Shown here: piece after piece, positions 25,480 to 33,964 of the stretch
Numbering within the stretch: position 1 is the stretch's first letter
Layout of the letters: every line of letters begins with the position of its first letter
Assembly (NCBI GenBank): GCA_938038975.1
Contig: CALHVP010000073.1
Span: forward strand, 1-45,221
DNA length: 45,221 bases
From: an uncultured Maribacter sp.
GTDB taxonomy: Bacteria; Bacteroidota; Bacteroidia; Flavobacteriales; Flavobacteriaceae
Direction of reading: 5' to 3'
The notes under the pieces: generated by a model
What the model was told of the DNA's origin: nothing
Database searches by the model: none
Seen by the model: the letters and a program-made list of their open reading frames with translations, nothing else
Position numbers and translations under genes: made by a program

Positions 25480-26079
25480 CTAAGAAAGTTTAGAACTTAT
25501 TAATTTCAAAAATTCATTTCTAGTCTCTTGTTTTTCAAATTGTCCTCTAAATCCAGATGTTGTAGTTACAGAGTTTTGCTTTTGAACACCTCTCATCATC
25601 ATACACATATGAGAAGCTTCAATTACAACAGCTACACCTTTTGGTTTTAAAGTATCATTAATACATTCTAGAATATCATGAGTTAAACGCTCCTGTACCT
25701 GGAGCCTACGTGCAAAAACATCTACTACACGTGGTATTTTACTCAAACCAACAATGTGACCATTTGGAATGTAAGCTATATGCGCTTTACCAAAGAATGG
25801 CAACATATGATGCTCACAAAGAGAATAAAGTTCAATATCCTTTATAATGACCATATCATCATAATCTTCTTTGAACATGGCACCCTTTAATATCTCAACA
25901 GGATCTTGTTTGTAACCTTGTGTTAAAAACAACATTGCTTTCGCTGCTCTTTCAGGAGTTTTAACCAAACCTTCTCTAGTAACATCCTCGCCTATTTCAT
26001 CTATTATAGAAGAATATCTACCTCTAACCTCGTCTGTAATCTCTAAATTATACTCTTCTAAATTCTTATATGGGGCCAT
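25480..26079 (-). CDS. folE: GTP cyclohydrolase I
   Basis: This is a 199-residue enzyme that converts GTP to 7,8-dihydroneopterin triphosphate, the first step toward folate and tetrahydrobiopterin. The zinc ligands are Cys88 and His91 in LCEHHMLPF, and Cys159 in SHMCMMMRG. The signatures [20 protein letters not shown] and [12 protein letters not shown] are present. Length is normal for the homodecameric bacterial enzyme. A consensus -7 box lies 36 nt before the start codon. It is divergent from lolD. It is the zinc-dependent FolE1 type, so it needs zinc; no zinc-independent FolE2 is visible in the window. Confidence 0.97.
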   Translation of the reverse strand: MAPYKNLEEYNLEITDEVRGRYSSIIDEIGEDVTREGLVKTPERAAKAMLFLTQGYKQDPVEILKGAMFKEDYDDMVIIKDIELYSLCEHHMLPFFGKAHIAYIPNGHIVGLSKIPRVVDVFARRLQVQERLTHDILECINDTLKPKGVAVVIEASHMCMMMRGVQKQNSVTTTSGFRGQFEKQETRNEFLKLISSKLS

Positions 26080-26115
26080 AAATTTATTGTTTAGGATATT
26101 CTTTTAATCTTTAAA

Positions 26116-26123
26116 CAAAGTTA
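26116..26123 (-). promoter_or_regulatory. -7 box (TAACTTTG) for folE
   Basis: The complement of 26116-26123 reads TAACTTTG, an exact TAnnTTTG match, 36 nt upstream of the folE start codon. The -33 position at a 19-nt spacing reads ATG instead of TTG. Confidence 0.55.
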
Positions 26124-26328
26124 AAGATTAAATCTATACTTACATACAGTAAAACAGTTAAAATAATCTATATTGATGTGTTTTTATAAAACCAAGACTA
26201 CTAAAATGTAATTAAAGATATTCTATTATTTTGATAATAATTGTGAGCCAACACAGATACCCCAGTATACACGCTATATTTTGCTATGTCCAACCCATTG
26301 TCTAATTTCACATCATATAAAATTGACA

Positions 26329-27009
26329 ATGATACAGGCAAACAATATCCACAAATATTACGGAGATTTACAAGTTCTCAAAGGGGTGAATCTCCATATA
26401 AAAAAAGGAGAGATTGTATCTATTGTAGGTGCATCAGGGGCCGGAAAAACTACATTACTTCAAATTTTAGGGACATTAGATCAACTATCTAACAAAAAGG
26501 AAGGAACACTTTTGGTTAATGGTACTGAAACTACCAATTTAAATGATAAAGATCTTGCTAAGTTTAGAAATGAACATATAGGATTTATTTTTCAGTTTCA
26601 TCAATTATTACCAGAATTTACTGCTTTAGAGAATGTCTGCTTGCCTGCTTTTATAAAAAAAACGAGCAAGGCTGATGCTGAAAAAAGAGCAAAAGAACTA
26701 TTAGATTTTTTAGGCTTGTCTCATAGATATGAACATAAACCGGCAGAATTATCTGGCGGAGAGCAACAGCGTGTTGCCGTCGCTAGAGCATTGATAAATA
26801 ACCCTGCTATAATTTTCGCAGATGAACCTAGCGGAAACCTAGACTCTGAAAGTGCGGATAATCTGCACCGCCTATTTTTTGAATTAAGAGAAAAATTTGG
26901 TCAAACATTTGTTATTGTAACTCATAATAAGGAATTGGCAGAGATGGCAGATAGAAAGCTATCCATGGTAGATGGTAAAATAGTTGGCCAAATAACAGTT
27001 ACAGCCTAA
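26329..27009 (+). CDS. lolD: ABC transporter ATP-binding protein, LolD-like
   Basis: This is a 226-residue ATPase of the LolD/MacB subfamily, which drives release of lipoproteins from the inner membrane or related mechanotransmission. Walker A is GASGAGKT (34-41), the Q-loop region is [18 protein letters not shown], the signature is LSGGEQQR (141-148) and Walker B is IIFADEP with Glu166. I chose the ATG at 26329; an upstream in-frame TTG at 26281 would add 16 residues with no family similarity. No LolC/E permease lies nearby, as is common in Bacteroidota. It leads a three-gene run, 10 bp ahead of a CPBP protease gene. LolD is preferred over other MacB-like ATPases, but not proven. Confidence 0.85.
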   Translation: MIQANNIHKYYGDLQVLKGVNLHIKKGEIVSIVGASGAGKTTLLQILGTLDQLSNKKEGTLLVNGTETTNLNDKDLAKFRNEHIGFIFQFHQLLPEFTALENVCLPAFIKKTSKADAEKRAKELLDFLGLSHRYEHKPAELSGGEQQRVAVARALINNPAIIFADEPSGNLDSESADNLHRLFFELREKFGQTFVIVTHNKELAEMADRKLSMVDGKIVGQITVTA

Positions 27010-27019
27010 CTTAAAAAAT

Positions 27020-27574
27020 ATGCTAAAAGAAGTATGGGAATTTTTAAAATATCCAGAAAATCTAATTCTTGACATCGACGCTGCTCAGAAAAGGAAAAGG
27101 TTAGGTCAACTATTGTTTTTAGCAGTTTCTTTTAGTTTACTATCCGGTATTTTACTTGAAGCAATAGCATCTGTGTTTCATTTAGATTTTGGTGCTCATG
27201 CAGCAGAAAAGCTAATGGAAGAATTCTCTGTCTTAGCTATTTTCTTCTTTGCCGTTATTTTAGCTCCTTTGCTAGAAGAATTAATTTTTAGAGGTCCTTT
27301 AGGTTTATTTAAAAACCGTAAATCGTTTGCTTACGCTTTTTATATCTCTGTACTTCTATTCGGAATGATTCATATCTCTAATTTTGAAGACCTTAACGGA
27401 CACTATTGGGCCGTTCCTTTTATGATTTTACCACAACTTTGTGCTGGAACCTTTTTAGGGTTTATACGTGTGAAACAAGGACTAATTTGGTCAATCCTAT
27501 TGCATGCAGGGCATAACTTAATTCTTATTGGACCTTTTATATTTTTCAAACTATTAGATATTCCTATAGAATGA
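27020..27574 (+). CDS. CPBP-family intramembrane metalloprotease
   Basis: This is a 184-residue polytopic membrane protein of the CPBP (CAAX protease and bacteriocin-processing) family. The three family motifs are intact: EELIFRG with Glu86, Glu87 and Arg91; FGMIHIS with His118; and HAGHN with His162 and Asn166. These are thought to form the metal site. Known relatives process prenylated proteins, bacteriocins or anti-sigma factors; the substrate here is unknown. It starts 10 bp after lolD. Its stop overlaps the next start in an ATGA sequence, so the three genes are translationally coupled. Confidence 0.9.
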   Translation: MLKEVWEFLKYPENLILDIDAAQKRKRLGQLLFLAVSFSLLSGILLEAIASVFHLDFGAHAAEKLMEEFSVLAIFFFAVILAPLLEELIFRGPLGLFKNRKSFAYAFYISVLLFGMIHISNFEDLNGHYWAVPFMILPQLCAGTFLGFIRVKQGLIWSILLHAGHNLILIGPFIFFKLLDIPIE

Positions 27575-28335
27575 AAAAAAATGAACTTAAGGATTTTCTT
27601 GATAGTAAAGTAATCCAATATAATCGCCCTGATTTTCTTGAAAGCGACCCTATTCAAATCCCTCATCAATTTCAAAAGAAAGAAGATATTGAAATAAGCG
27701 CATTTCTTACAGCTACCATAGCTTGGGGAAATCGAAAGAGTATAATAAACAATGCTAAACGTTTAATGGAAATTATGGATAGCAGTCCTCACGACTTTAT
27801 AATGAATCATAAGGATACTGATTTAGATAAACTCTCTGGTTTTGTTCATCGTACTTTTAATGAATTCGATTTACAGTATTTTATTCAAAGTCTTCAACAT
27901 ATATATATGAATCATGGTGGCCTAGAATCCATTTTTACAAAACATCAGGCTAAAGATTCTTTACAACCTACCATATCTAAATTCAAAGAACTATTCTTTG
28001 AGCTTCCACATCAAACTAGAACAACTAAGCACGTATCTGACCCATTAAAAGGTTCAGCTGCTAAACGTATTAATATGTTTTTAAGATGGATGGTTCGCGA
28101 TGCAAAGAGCAACGTTGATTTTGGTATTTGGGAAAATATACCCACCTCTAAGCTATCCTGTCCCATAGATGTGCATTCAGGCAATGTTGCCCGTAAATTA
28201 AGGCTTCTAAAACGCAAACAAAATGATGCCAAAGCTTTAGCTGAGTTAGATACAGCGCTTAGAAAATTAGACCCAATAGACCCTGTAAAGTATGATTTTG
28301 CTCTTTTTGGATTAGGAGTTTTTGAAAAATTTTAG
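27571..28335 (+). CDS. TIGR02757 family protein
   Basis: This is a 254-residue cytosolic protein of the TIGR02757 family, found mostly in Bacteroidota and of unknown function. Characteristic stretches are ISAFLTATIAWGNRKSIINN near residue 44, RINMFLRWMVRDAKSNVDFG, and CPIDVHSGNVARKLRLLKRK. The fold may resemble helix-hairpin-helix DNA glycosylases, but I see no catalytic motif that proves this. Its ATG overlaps the stop of the protease gene by 4 bp. It converges on the Gfo/Idh/MocA gene with 26 bp between stop codons and no obvious terminator. Confidence 0.85.
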   Translation: MKKNELKDFLDSKVIQYNRPDFLESDPIQIPHQFQKKEDIEISAFLTATIAWGNRKSIINNAKRLMEIMDSSPHDFIMNHKDTDLDKLSGFVHRTFNEFDLQYFIQSLQHIYMNHGGLESIFTKHQAKDSLQPTISKFKELFFELPHQTRTTKHVSDPLKGSAAKRINMFLRWMVRDAKSNVDFGIWENIPTSKLSCPIDVHSGNVARKLRLLKRKQNDAKALAELDTALRKLDPIDPVKYDFALFGLGVFEKF

Positions 28336-28361
28336 TTCAATCAAAATTCATCACAAGCGTA

Positions 28362-29498
28362 TTAGCCTCTAACTATTCCCATATCACCTAAATCTAGTAC
28401 TTGTTTCTTCCCACCTTCAGAGATAGATGTATAGATAGCTTCCACAATAATCATATCACGCTTGCCCATTTCACCAGGAGCCACGTTAGGTGTATCCATT
28501 AAGATATGTTTAGAAAAATCATCCATTTGTATAGCTTGCTGCATTTTATGCGGAAAATGAATGGTATTTCCGTCAGAAGTTCTTCCGCTAATTGGACCAT
28601 AGCTATGAGCGGGGTCTAGTTCAAACCATCCGTTGCTACCATAAGATTTTAAATGATTCCCATTTGCATTATGAGACGTCATCATTTGACCAACAGCATT
28701 ATTAGGAAACTCAAATTGAGCAGTTATAGTTTCATCAGTATCCTTAAAATAATCAGGACGGGTACTAAATTCTTGTGCGGAAACAGAAACAGGATTATTT
28801 CCTATTCCATAAATACTGGTCTGAATAGCATACACACCCATATTCATTAAAGCTCCACCCCCAGATAAAGATTTATTTAACCTCCATTGGCCTGGATTTC
28901 CTTTAGATATATAGGCAGCATCAGAAGAAACAAAGTGTATATCTCCAAAAGTTTTCTCTTTTACATATTTCTTAATTTCTTTCGTGTATGGGTCACTTTG
29001 CATTCGGTAACCAACAGATAGTTTTACATTATTCTTTTTACATGCTGCTATAATAGCATCACACGCTACCACATTAACAGCCATGGGCTTTTCACAAATA
29101 ACATGCTTACCTGCATTTGCAGCTCTTATACAGAAATCTGCATGCATACTATTTGGCAGCACTACGTATACAATATCTATTTTAGAATTGTTAATGATAG
29201 AATCAAAATTATCATAATCATAAATACAATCATCTGTTATCCCATACGTATCCTTCCAATCCTGTTCTTTACTTTTTGTGCCTGTAACAACTCCTGCTAA
29301 ATAACAATGCTTAGTTTCTTGTAGAGAGGGAGCTAATTGATACGTGCTATAGCTTCCAAGACCTACAAGAGCAATTCCAAGTTTTTTCTTTGTATTCGTA
29401 TGATCTCCAATAAAGGGATATGAATTTAGAGGTAATGCAGATGCTGCTAATCCTAATCCTATTCTTTTTGTAAAGCTCCTTCTATTTAGTTCTTTCAT
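28362..29498 (-). CDS. Gfo/Idh/MocA-family oxidoreductase with Tat signal
   Basis: This is a 378-residue NAD(P)-dependent oxidoreductase. The N-terminus NRRSFTKRIGLGLAASAL fits a twin-arginine signal, so the folded holoenzyme is probably exported, as for glucose-fructose oxidoreductase. The Rossmann motif is ALVGLGSYS near residue 43, and the catalytic EKP motif appears in HVICEKPMAVNV. The C-terminal half includes GGALMNMGVYAIQ, which positions substrate. The sugar substrate is unknown. It is transcribed alone. TATCTTTA (complement of 29524-29531) resembles a -7 box 25 nt before the start codon. Confidence 0.87.
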   Translation of the reverse strand: MKELNRRSFTKRIGLGLAASALPLNSYPFIGDHTNTKKKLGIALVGLGSYSTYQLAPSLQETKHCYLAGVVTGTKSKEQDWKDTYGITDDCIYDYDNFDSIINNSKIDIVYVVLPNSMHADFCIRAANAGKHVICEKPMAVNVVACDAIIAACKKNNVKLSVGYRMQSDPYTKEIKKYVKEKTFGDIHFVSSDAAYISKGNPGQWRLNKSLSGGGALMNMGVYAIQTSIYGIGNNPVSVSAQEFSTRPDYFKDTDETITAQFEFPNNAVGQMMTSHNANGNHLKSYGSNGWFELDPAHSYGPISGRTSDGNTIHFPHKMQQAIQMDDFSKHILMDTPNVAPGEMGKRDMIIVEAIYTSISEGGKKQVLDLGDMGIVRG

Positions 29499-29620
29499 TT
29501 CAAACGATCACATTAATCTGATTTAAAGATATAAATTATCTCCCTTAAAATAGTCTAGATAGCAGATGATATTATATCAAATAATCCTTAATTTTAGGAC
29601 AACTAATTAAAAAATAACTC

Positions 29621-31108
29621 ATGAAGATAAAGTATCCATTAGTCCTGTTTTTGTTTGCAACTATAACAGGCCTAGCTCAAAGTAGAACCATACCAGTTGA
29701 TACTGTTGTTACTACACAACATAGTGTTACTATTAACGGGGCAGCTATTAATTATACCGCTCAAACAGGAATGCAACCTGTATGGGACGAAAACGGAGAC
29801 CCTACTGCAGCGCTACATTACACTTACTATACGAGAAACAACGTGAAAGATAGAGCTTCTAGACCCCTATTAATATCCTTTAATGGTGGTCCTGGTTCCG
29901 GTTCTGTTTGGATGCATTTGGCTTATACAGGTCCTCGCGTTTTGAAAATTGATGATGAGGGTTATCCTATTCAGCCCTATGGAATTAAAGAAAATCCTTT
30001 TTCCGTTTTAGATGTTACAGATATCGTCTATGTTAATCCAGCCAATACAGGTTATTCCAGGACTATTCCAGAAACTGGGAAAGAAGTTGATCGTTCTAAA
30101 TTTTTTGGCATTAACGCTGATATTAAATATTTAGCAGAATGGCTTAATACGTTCGTAACAAGAAATAACAGATGGCGTTCGCCTAAATATATTATTGGTG
30201 AAAGCTATGGAGGAACAAGAGTTATGGGACTTTCTTTAGCGCTACAAGAACAACAATGGATGTACTTAAATGGTGTAATTATGGTATCTCCTGCTGATTA
30301 TAAGGTCATTAGAGAAGATGGTCCAGTTTCACAGGCTATTAATCTACCGTACTACACAGCCGCTGCTTGGCACCATAAAGCTTTGCCTCCAGCACTACAA
30401 CAAAAAGATTTATTAGATATTTTACCAGAGTCAGAAGCCTATACGATTAATACTTTAATTCCCGCAATTGCTAAAGGAGGGTTTATATCTGACGAAGAAA
30501 AAAATAGTGTTGCCAAGAAAATTGCTTACTATTCTGGTATTTCAGAAAAAGAAGTATTAGACCAAAATCTTGTAGTGCCTACCTCCTATTTTTGGAAGAA
30601 TTTATTAAAAGACAAAGGCGCATATACAGTAGGTAGATTAGATTCTAGATATTTAGGTATTGACAGACAGGTGTCTGGAACACGACCAGATTACAATTCT
30701 GAACTCACATCTTGGTTGCATAGTTTTACACCGGCAATTAACTACTATTTACAAGAAGAGCTAAAGTTTAAGACAGATATTAAATATAACATGTTCGGTC
30801 CCGTACGCCCTTGGAACAATGATAACGATACAACCAGAGAAGATTTAAGACTTGCAATGGCGCAAAACCCATATTTAAATGTGATGGTACAATCTGGATA
30901 TTATGATGGGGCAACTACATATTTTAATGCTAAATACACCATGTGGCAAGTGGACCCAAGTGGAAGAATGAAAGATCGTTTTAGCTTTAAAGGGTATCGT
31001 TCTGGACACATGATGTATCTGCGTAGAGAAGACTTAAAGAATGCTAATGATGACATCAGAGCCTTTATTTCAAAAACGGTAACCAATGGTAAAAGTGCAA
31101 AATACTAA
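29621..31108 (+). CDS. Peptidase S10-type serine carboxypeptidase, exported
   Basis: This is a 495-residue alpha/beta-hydrolase of peptidase family S10. A signal peptide covers residues 1-20. The oxyanion-hole region is FNGGPGSGSVWMHL (87-100) and the nucleophile is Ser195 in GESYGG. The acid and base are probably Asp429 (SGYYDGAT) and His463 (YRSGHMMYL). Length fits the family. It should release C-terminal amino acids from peptides in the periplasm or outside the cell. Its TAA stop overlaps the TAG stop of the convergent gene (31105-31108), leaving no room for a dedicated terminator. Confidence 0.9.
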   Translation: MKIKYPLVLFLFATITGLAQSRTIPVDTVVTTQHSVTINGAAINYTAQTGMQPVWDENGDPTAALHYTYYTRNNVKDRASRPLLISFNGGPGSGSVWMHLAYTGPRVLKIDDEGYPIQPYGIKENPFSVLDVTDIVYVNPANTGYSRTIPETGKEVDRSKFFGINADIKYLAEWLNTFVTRNNRWRSPKYIIGESYGGTRVMGLSLALQEQQWMYLNGVIMVSPADYKVIREDGPVSQAINLPYYTAAAWHHKALPPALQQKDLLDILPESEAYTINTLIPAIAKGGFISDEEKNSVAKKIAYYSGISEKEVLDQNLVVPTSYFWKNLLKDKGAYTVGRLDSRYLGIDRQVSGTRPDYNSELTSWLHSFTPAINYYLQEELKFKTDIKYNMFGPVRPWNNDNDTTREDLRLAMAQNPYLNVMVQSGYYDGATTYFNAKYTMWQVDPSGRMKDRFSFKGYRSGHMMYLRREDLKNANDDIRAFISKTVTNGKSAKY

Positions 31109-31566
31109 GGAATACTAGATCTAACATTGTTAGAAATACCTAGTAATGACAAAGGTTCTAAAGTAATTATTGATGAATCTTTAAGGGGCGCGATGAATTT
31201 TTTTTGGCCTATAGCCTGTTTAAAAAGTTCATCGCGTTTTCTTTTTTTCTTTTGTTTAAAAATATCTATAGTTACACCCACTGCTGCGCCACCTAGCACA
31301 GTTGCTAATAAATCTCCATTATCCCAACCGTCATATTGGTTGCTATCTATACTTTCCTTTGCAAGTCCAATAAGTAAACTACCCCCTAAAGAGCCTACAA
31401 ATGTCCAAGTTCTATTTCCTTTTGATATTTGTGATGCCACACCCGCACCTACCATCCCATAAAGATTACCTCCTAAAAAATGAAGTGCTTTATCTTTCTC
31501 TATCTGTGCGTGAGATTTATTCAATATTAAAATTGAAATAATTAAAAAGGGGATTTTTAAATACAT
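31105..31566 (-). CDS. Exported YfiM-like protein of unknown function
   Basis: This is a 153-residue protein with a signal peptide (MYLKIPFLIISILILNKSHAQ). Its N-terminal mature segment DKALHFLGGNLYGMVGAGVA resembles the YfiM/DUF2279 pattern. Gly-rich hydrophobic segments (FVGSLGGSLLIGLAKES and LLATVLGGAAVGVTIDIF) suggest membrane association. They flank a conserved-looking DGWDNGD. The basic tail KQKKKRKRDE follows. The function is unknown. A consensus -7 box ends 5 nt before the ATG, implying an almost leaderless message. It is monocistronic and convergent with the S10 peptidase gene. Confidence 0.72.
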   Translation of the reverse strand: MYLKIPFLIISILILNKSHAQIEKDKALHFLGGNLYGMVGAGVASQISKGNRTWTFVGSLGGSLLIGLAKESIDSNQYDGWDNGDLLATVLGGAAVGVTIDIFKQKKKRKRDELFKQAIGQKKFIAPLKDSSIITLEPLSLLGISNNVRSSIP

Positions 31567-31571
31567 GTGGG

Positions 31572-31579
31572 CAAATGTA
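31572..31579 (-). promoter_or_regulatory. -7 box (TACATTTG) for the YfiM-like gene
   Basis: The complement of 31572-31579 reads TACATTTG, an exact TAnnTTTG match. Only 5 nt separate it from the ATG, so transcription would start at or next to the start codon. No -33 TTTG is visible. Confidence 0.5.
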
Positions 31580-31674
31580 TTAGATCTGATTTTAAGGGTT
31601 CGTATTCAGAATGGTAATTTAAATATTCCAATAAAAATTCTAAAATACTATCTTAGAGCTTTAAACAGAATCAT

Positions 31675-32133
31675 ATGGAGATAAAGAATTATTTTAAATC
31701 GCTCAACGTTCTACACCTATCGCTAGTCATAGGACTTACAATCTTCTTTATCATTGCCCTAGTTCAAGGCAACGGCTTTAACACAGACATTAACGCTAAT
31801 AGAACCCTATTATATTTGGTTCCAGTTTCAGCATTAATTGGATATTTTGGTAGTCAGTTTCTATTCAAGAAAATGCTTTCTAGCGTTCAACTGTCAGATT
31901 CCTTAGAAACAAAACTTAAGAAATTTCAATCGGCATCTCATATCAAATACGTAATTATTGAAGCTCCTGCATTCTTGGCTCTATTCGTTTATTATAGCAC
32001 TGGCAACGCCCTTCCATTAGTAATTGCTGGTTGTTTACTAGCTTATCTGTTTGTACAAAAACCTAGTAAAGAAAAAGTATTACAAAGTTTACCATTTAAC
32101 GCCGAGGAGAAACAGAAAATAACATACAAATAA
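31675..32133 (+). CDS. Conserved membrane protein of unknown function
   Basis: This is a 152-residue inner-membrane protein with about four hydrophobic segments: LSLVIGLTIFFIIALVQG, LLYLVPVSALIGYFGSQFLF, VIIEAPAFLALFVYY and LPLVIAGCLLAYLFVQ. The loop between segments two and three is charged (SDSLETKLKKFQSASHIKY). The tail is short and ends KQKITYK. I do not recognise a named family, although the pattern is frequent in flavobacteria. It lies 35 bp ahead of the SGNH hydrolase gene and is probably co-transcribed with it; no functional link is evident. Confidence 0.72.
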   Translation: MEIKNYFKSLNVLHLSLVIGLTIFFIIALVQGNGFNTDINANRTLLYLVPVSALIGYFGSQFLFKKMLSSVQLSDSLETKLKKFQSASHIKYVIIEAPAFLALFVYYSTGNALPLVIAGCLLAYLFVQKPSKEKVLQSLPFNAEEKQKITYK

Positions 32134-32168
32134 TTAATTTTCAAAAGTTAAAAACATAAACAATACAG

Positions 32169-32867
32169 ATGAAGCAAAAAATAATTTTAATAATGGGTTT
32201 AGTATCAACACTTTTTGGATCACAACAAATTACTTCACAAATAGTCCAACAAGATTGGGCAAACTTGAAGCATTTTCAAGAAGCAAATGAAGCCTTAGCT
32301 AATTCTAAAATAGAAGCTAATAGGGTTGTGTTTATGGGAAACTCCATCACCATAGGATGGCTGAATGCAAGACCAAGCTTTTTTAAAGATAAACCCTTTG
32401 TAAATAGAGGAATTGGTGGGCAAACTACGCCTCAAATGCTTATTCGTTTTAGGCAAGATGTTATTAATTTAAACCCAAAAGTTGTTGTTATACTTGCGGG
32501 AACTAATGATATAGCCGGTAATACGGGACCCTCTACTATAGAAATGATTGTAGACAACATAAAAAACATGGCTGAGTTAGCCCATGCCAATAATATTAAA
32601 GTTGTTTTGTCATCCACGCTTCCTGTATATGATTATCCTTGGAAGCCCGGCCTTGAACCAGCAGAAAAAATTATAGAACTTAACGCGGCTTTAAAAAATT
32701 ATGCGTTAGATAAAGGGCATATTTATTTAGATTATTTTTCTGCTATGGTAGATCATCGTAATGGCTTACCAAAAAAATATGCAACAGATGAAGTACACCC
32801 TACTGTAAAAGGATATAAGGTTATGGAACCTTTAGTTGAAGCTGCAATTGCTAAAGCCTTAAAATAG
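32169..32867 (+). CDS. Exported SGNH/GDSL-family hydrolase
   Basis: This is a 232-residue SGNH hydrolase with a hydrophobic signal peptide (MKQKIILIMGLVSTLFGS). The nucleophile is Ser59 in FMGNSIT, where Asn replaces the Asp of GDSL as in many bacterial lipase/acylhydrolase GDSL-like proteins. Block II is RGIGGQT, block III is AGTNDIA, and the catalytic pair Asp207/His210 is in DEVHPT. The likely activity is ester hydrolysis, for example deacetylation of sugars or polysaccharides; the substrate is unknown. A 12-bp inverted repeat follows the stop codon and may end the transcript. Confidence 0.9.
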   Translation: MKQKIILIMGLVSTLFGSQQITSQIVQQDWANLKHFQEANEALANSKIEANRVVFMGNSITIGWLNARPSFFKDKPFVNRGIGGQTTPQMLIRFRQDVINLNPKVVVILAGTNDIAGNTGPSTIEMIVDNIKNMAELAHANNIKVVLSSTLPVYDYPWKPGLEPAEKIIELNAALKNYALDKGHIYLDYFSAMVDHRNGLPKKYATDEVHPTVKGYKVMEPLVEAAIAKALK

Positions 32868-32877
32868 ATATTAAGCA

Positions 32878-32931
32878 TATCCTTGAGTAACATAGTTAAA
32901 ATTGTTGTTTTAGATATGGTACTCAAGGATA
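32878..32931. repeat. 12-bp inverted repeat between convergent genes
   Basis: TATCCTTGAGTA (32878-32889) and TACTCAAGGATA (32920-32931) are exact reverse complements. The 30-nt spacer contains an inner TAAAA/TTTTA stem. The right arm overlaps the stop codon of the PhyH gene. It could act as a bidirectional transcript-end structure, although no long T-tract follows on either strand. Confidence 0.5.
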
Positions 32932-33789
32932 GAGTAATGGAAAAAATTTCCCTTCCATCTTTTCTCCTTTTTTAACAGGAGGAACACCTTTTAATAGCTC
33001 ATCGTCAGTATTACTTATGGTACCATCTGCAAAGGCGTTAAGAACAAATGCCCTTCGTGGTCTTTCTGATTTATTCTCGTAAGAACCATGAACTAACAAA
33101 GGATGATGAAAAGAGCCATACCCCTTCTTTAATTCTATAGCTACAGGATTAAATTCTTTTTTTTGCTCATCAGTAAGATAGTTTAGTAGCCCTTCCATAT
33201 TGCCAGCAAGTTCAGGAGCTTCCAAAAGCCCCCATTTATGACTTTTTGGAATATACTGTAAACAACCGTTTTCAACTGTAGCGTCATCTAAACCTGTCCA
33301 ACATGTTAAATGCTGCATAGCAATCGTTCTAGTCCAATAGGAATAATCTTGATGCCATGCCACTACCCCGCCATGCTCAGCAGGTTTATAAAAAAGTTGG
33401 TCATGCCAAAATCGAACAGCTTTATTCTCTAATAATTGATGTGCAGCCATTACAAATGCTGGATTCCATAAAATATCATGAAACCCATTGGTAATCCTCC
33501 AATGACCTAAAGAATGAAATAAAATATTGTCAGAATTACCAGATTCATTGCTATGAAATTCATAAAACAAGGAGTTTCCAGGGTGTTCTGGATTTACTAA
33601 TTGATCTAATTCCTCTCTTAATTGATCAATAACATGAACATCTAGAAGTTTTATCCCAGAAACATAACCAAACTCATGAAAGTGCCGTACTTGATCTTCA
33701 CTTAAACGATATTGCTCCCACTCTTCTTTACAGGTTGGCCATTTAAATAACTCTGAAACCAATCCGTGTACGTCCGCTAAGTCTTTCAT
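32923..33789 (-). CDS. Phytanoyl-CoA dioxygenase (PhyH) family protein
   Basis: This is a 288-residue Fe(II)/2-oxoglutarate-dependent oxygenase of the PhyH family. The metal-binding HxD is in VAWHQDYSYW. The distal His is probably in HHPLLVHGSYEN, and RPRR after it would bind 2-oxoglutarate. Family members hydroxylate small molecules such as fatty acyl chains, ectoine or secondary metabolites; the substrate here is unknown. I chose the ATG at 33789 (MKDLADVHGLVSEL). The reading frame stays open to an ATG at 33879, but the extra 30 residues are hydrophobic and basic and atypical of the family. It converges on the SGNH hydrolase gene. Confidence 0.85.
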   Translation of the reverse strand: MKDLADVHGLVSELFKWPTCKEEWEQYRLSEDQVRHFHEFGYVSGIKLLDVHVIDQLREELDQLVNPEHPGNSLFYEFHSNESGNSDNILFHSLGHWRITNGFHDILWNPAFVMAAHQLLENKAVRFWHDQLFYKPAEHGGVVAWHQDYSYWTRTIAMQHLTCWTGLDDATVENGCLQYIPKSHKWGLLEAPELAGNMEGLLNYLTDEQKKEFNPVAIELKKGYGSFHHPLLVHGSYENKSERPRRAFVLNAFADGTISNTDDELLKGVPPVKKGEKMEGKFFPLLYP

Positions 33790-33934
33790 CTTTCTTACTA
33801 TTTTAACTTTTATACTATTGAAACGACAAGAACTTACGTAGAAGATTTCAAACAGAAAAATTTTTAAGACTAACAACAATCCGATAAAAGTGAATTTACC
33901 TTTACATCAACTTATCCGATAGATTTCTTTTGAT

Positions 33935-33942
33935 TATTTTTG
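33935..33942 (+). promoter_or_regulatory. -7 box (TATTTTTG) for the M28 peptidase gene
   Basis: TATTTTTG matches TAnnTTTG exactly. It lies 10 nt before the ATG at 33953 and 22 nt before the ATG at 33965. A start site near 33948 would favour the second ATG. Confidence 0.5.
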
Positions 33943-33964
33943 ATAAATTTTGATGACTAATAAA

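Noticed and set aside
26281-26328. TTG-initiated extension of lolD
   Set aside because: The extra 16 residues (rich in Cys and His) have no counterpart in LolD-type ATPases; an ATG at 26329 fits.
31127-31462. 111-codon plus-strand open frame opposite the YfiM-like gene
   Set aside because: The minus-strand gene has a signal peptide and a consensus -7 box; the plus-strand frame is its shadow.
33790-33879. Extended N-terminus of the PhyH protein
   Set aside because: The 30 added residues are hydrophobic and basic, unlike PhyH enzymes, and would suggest a false signal peptide.
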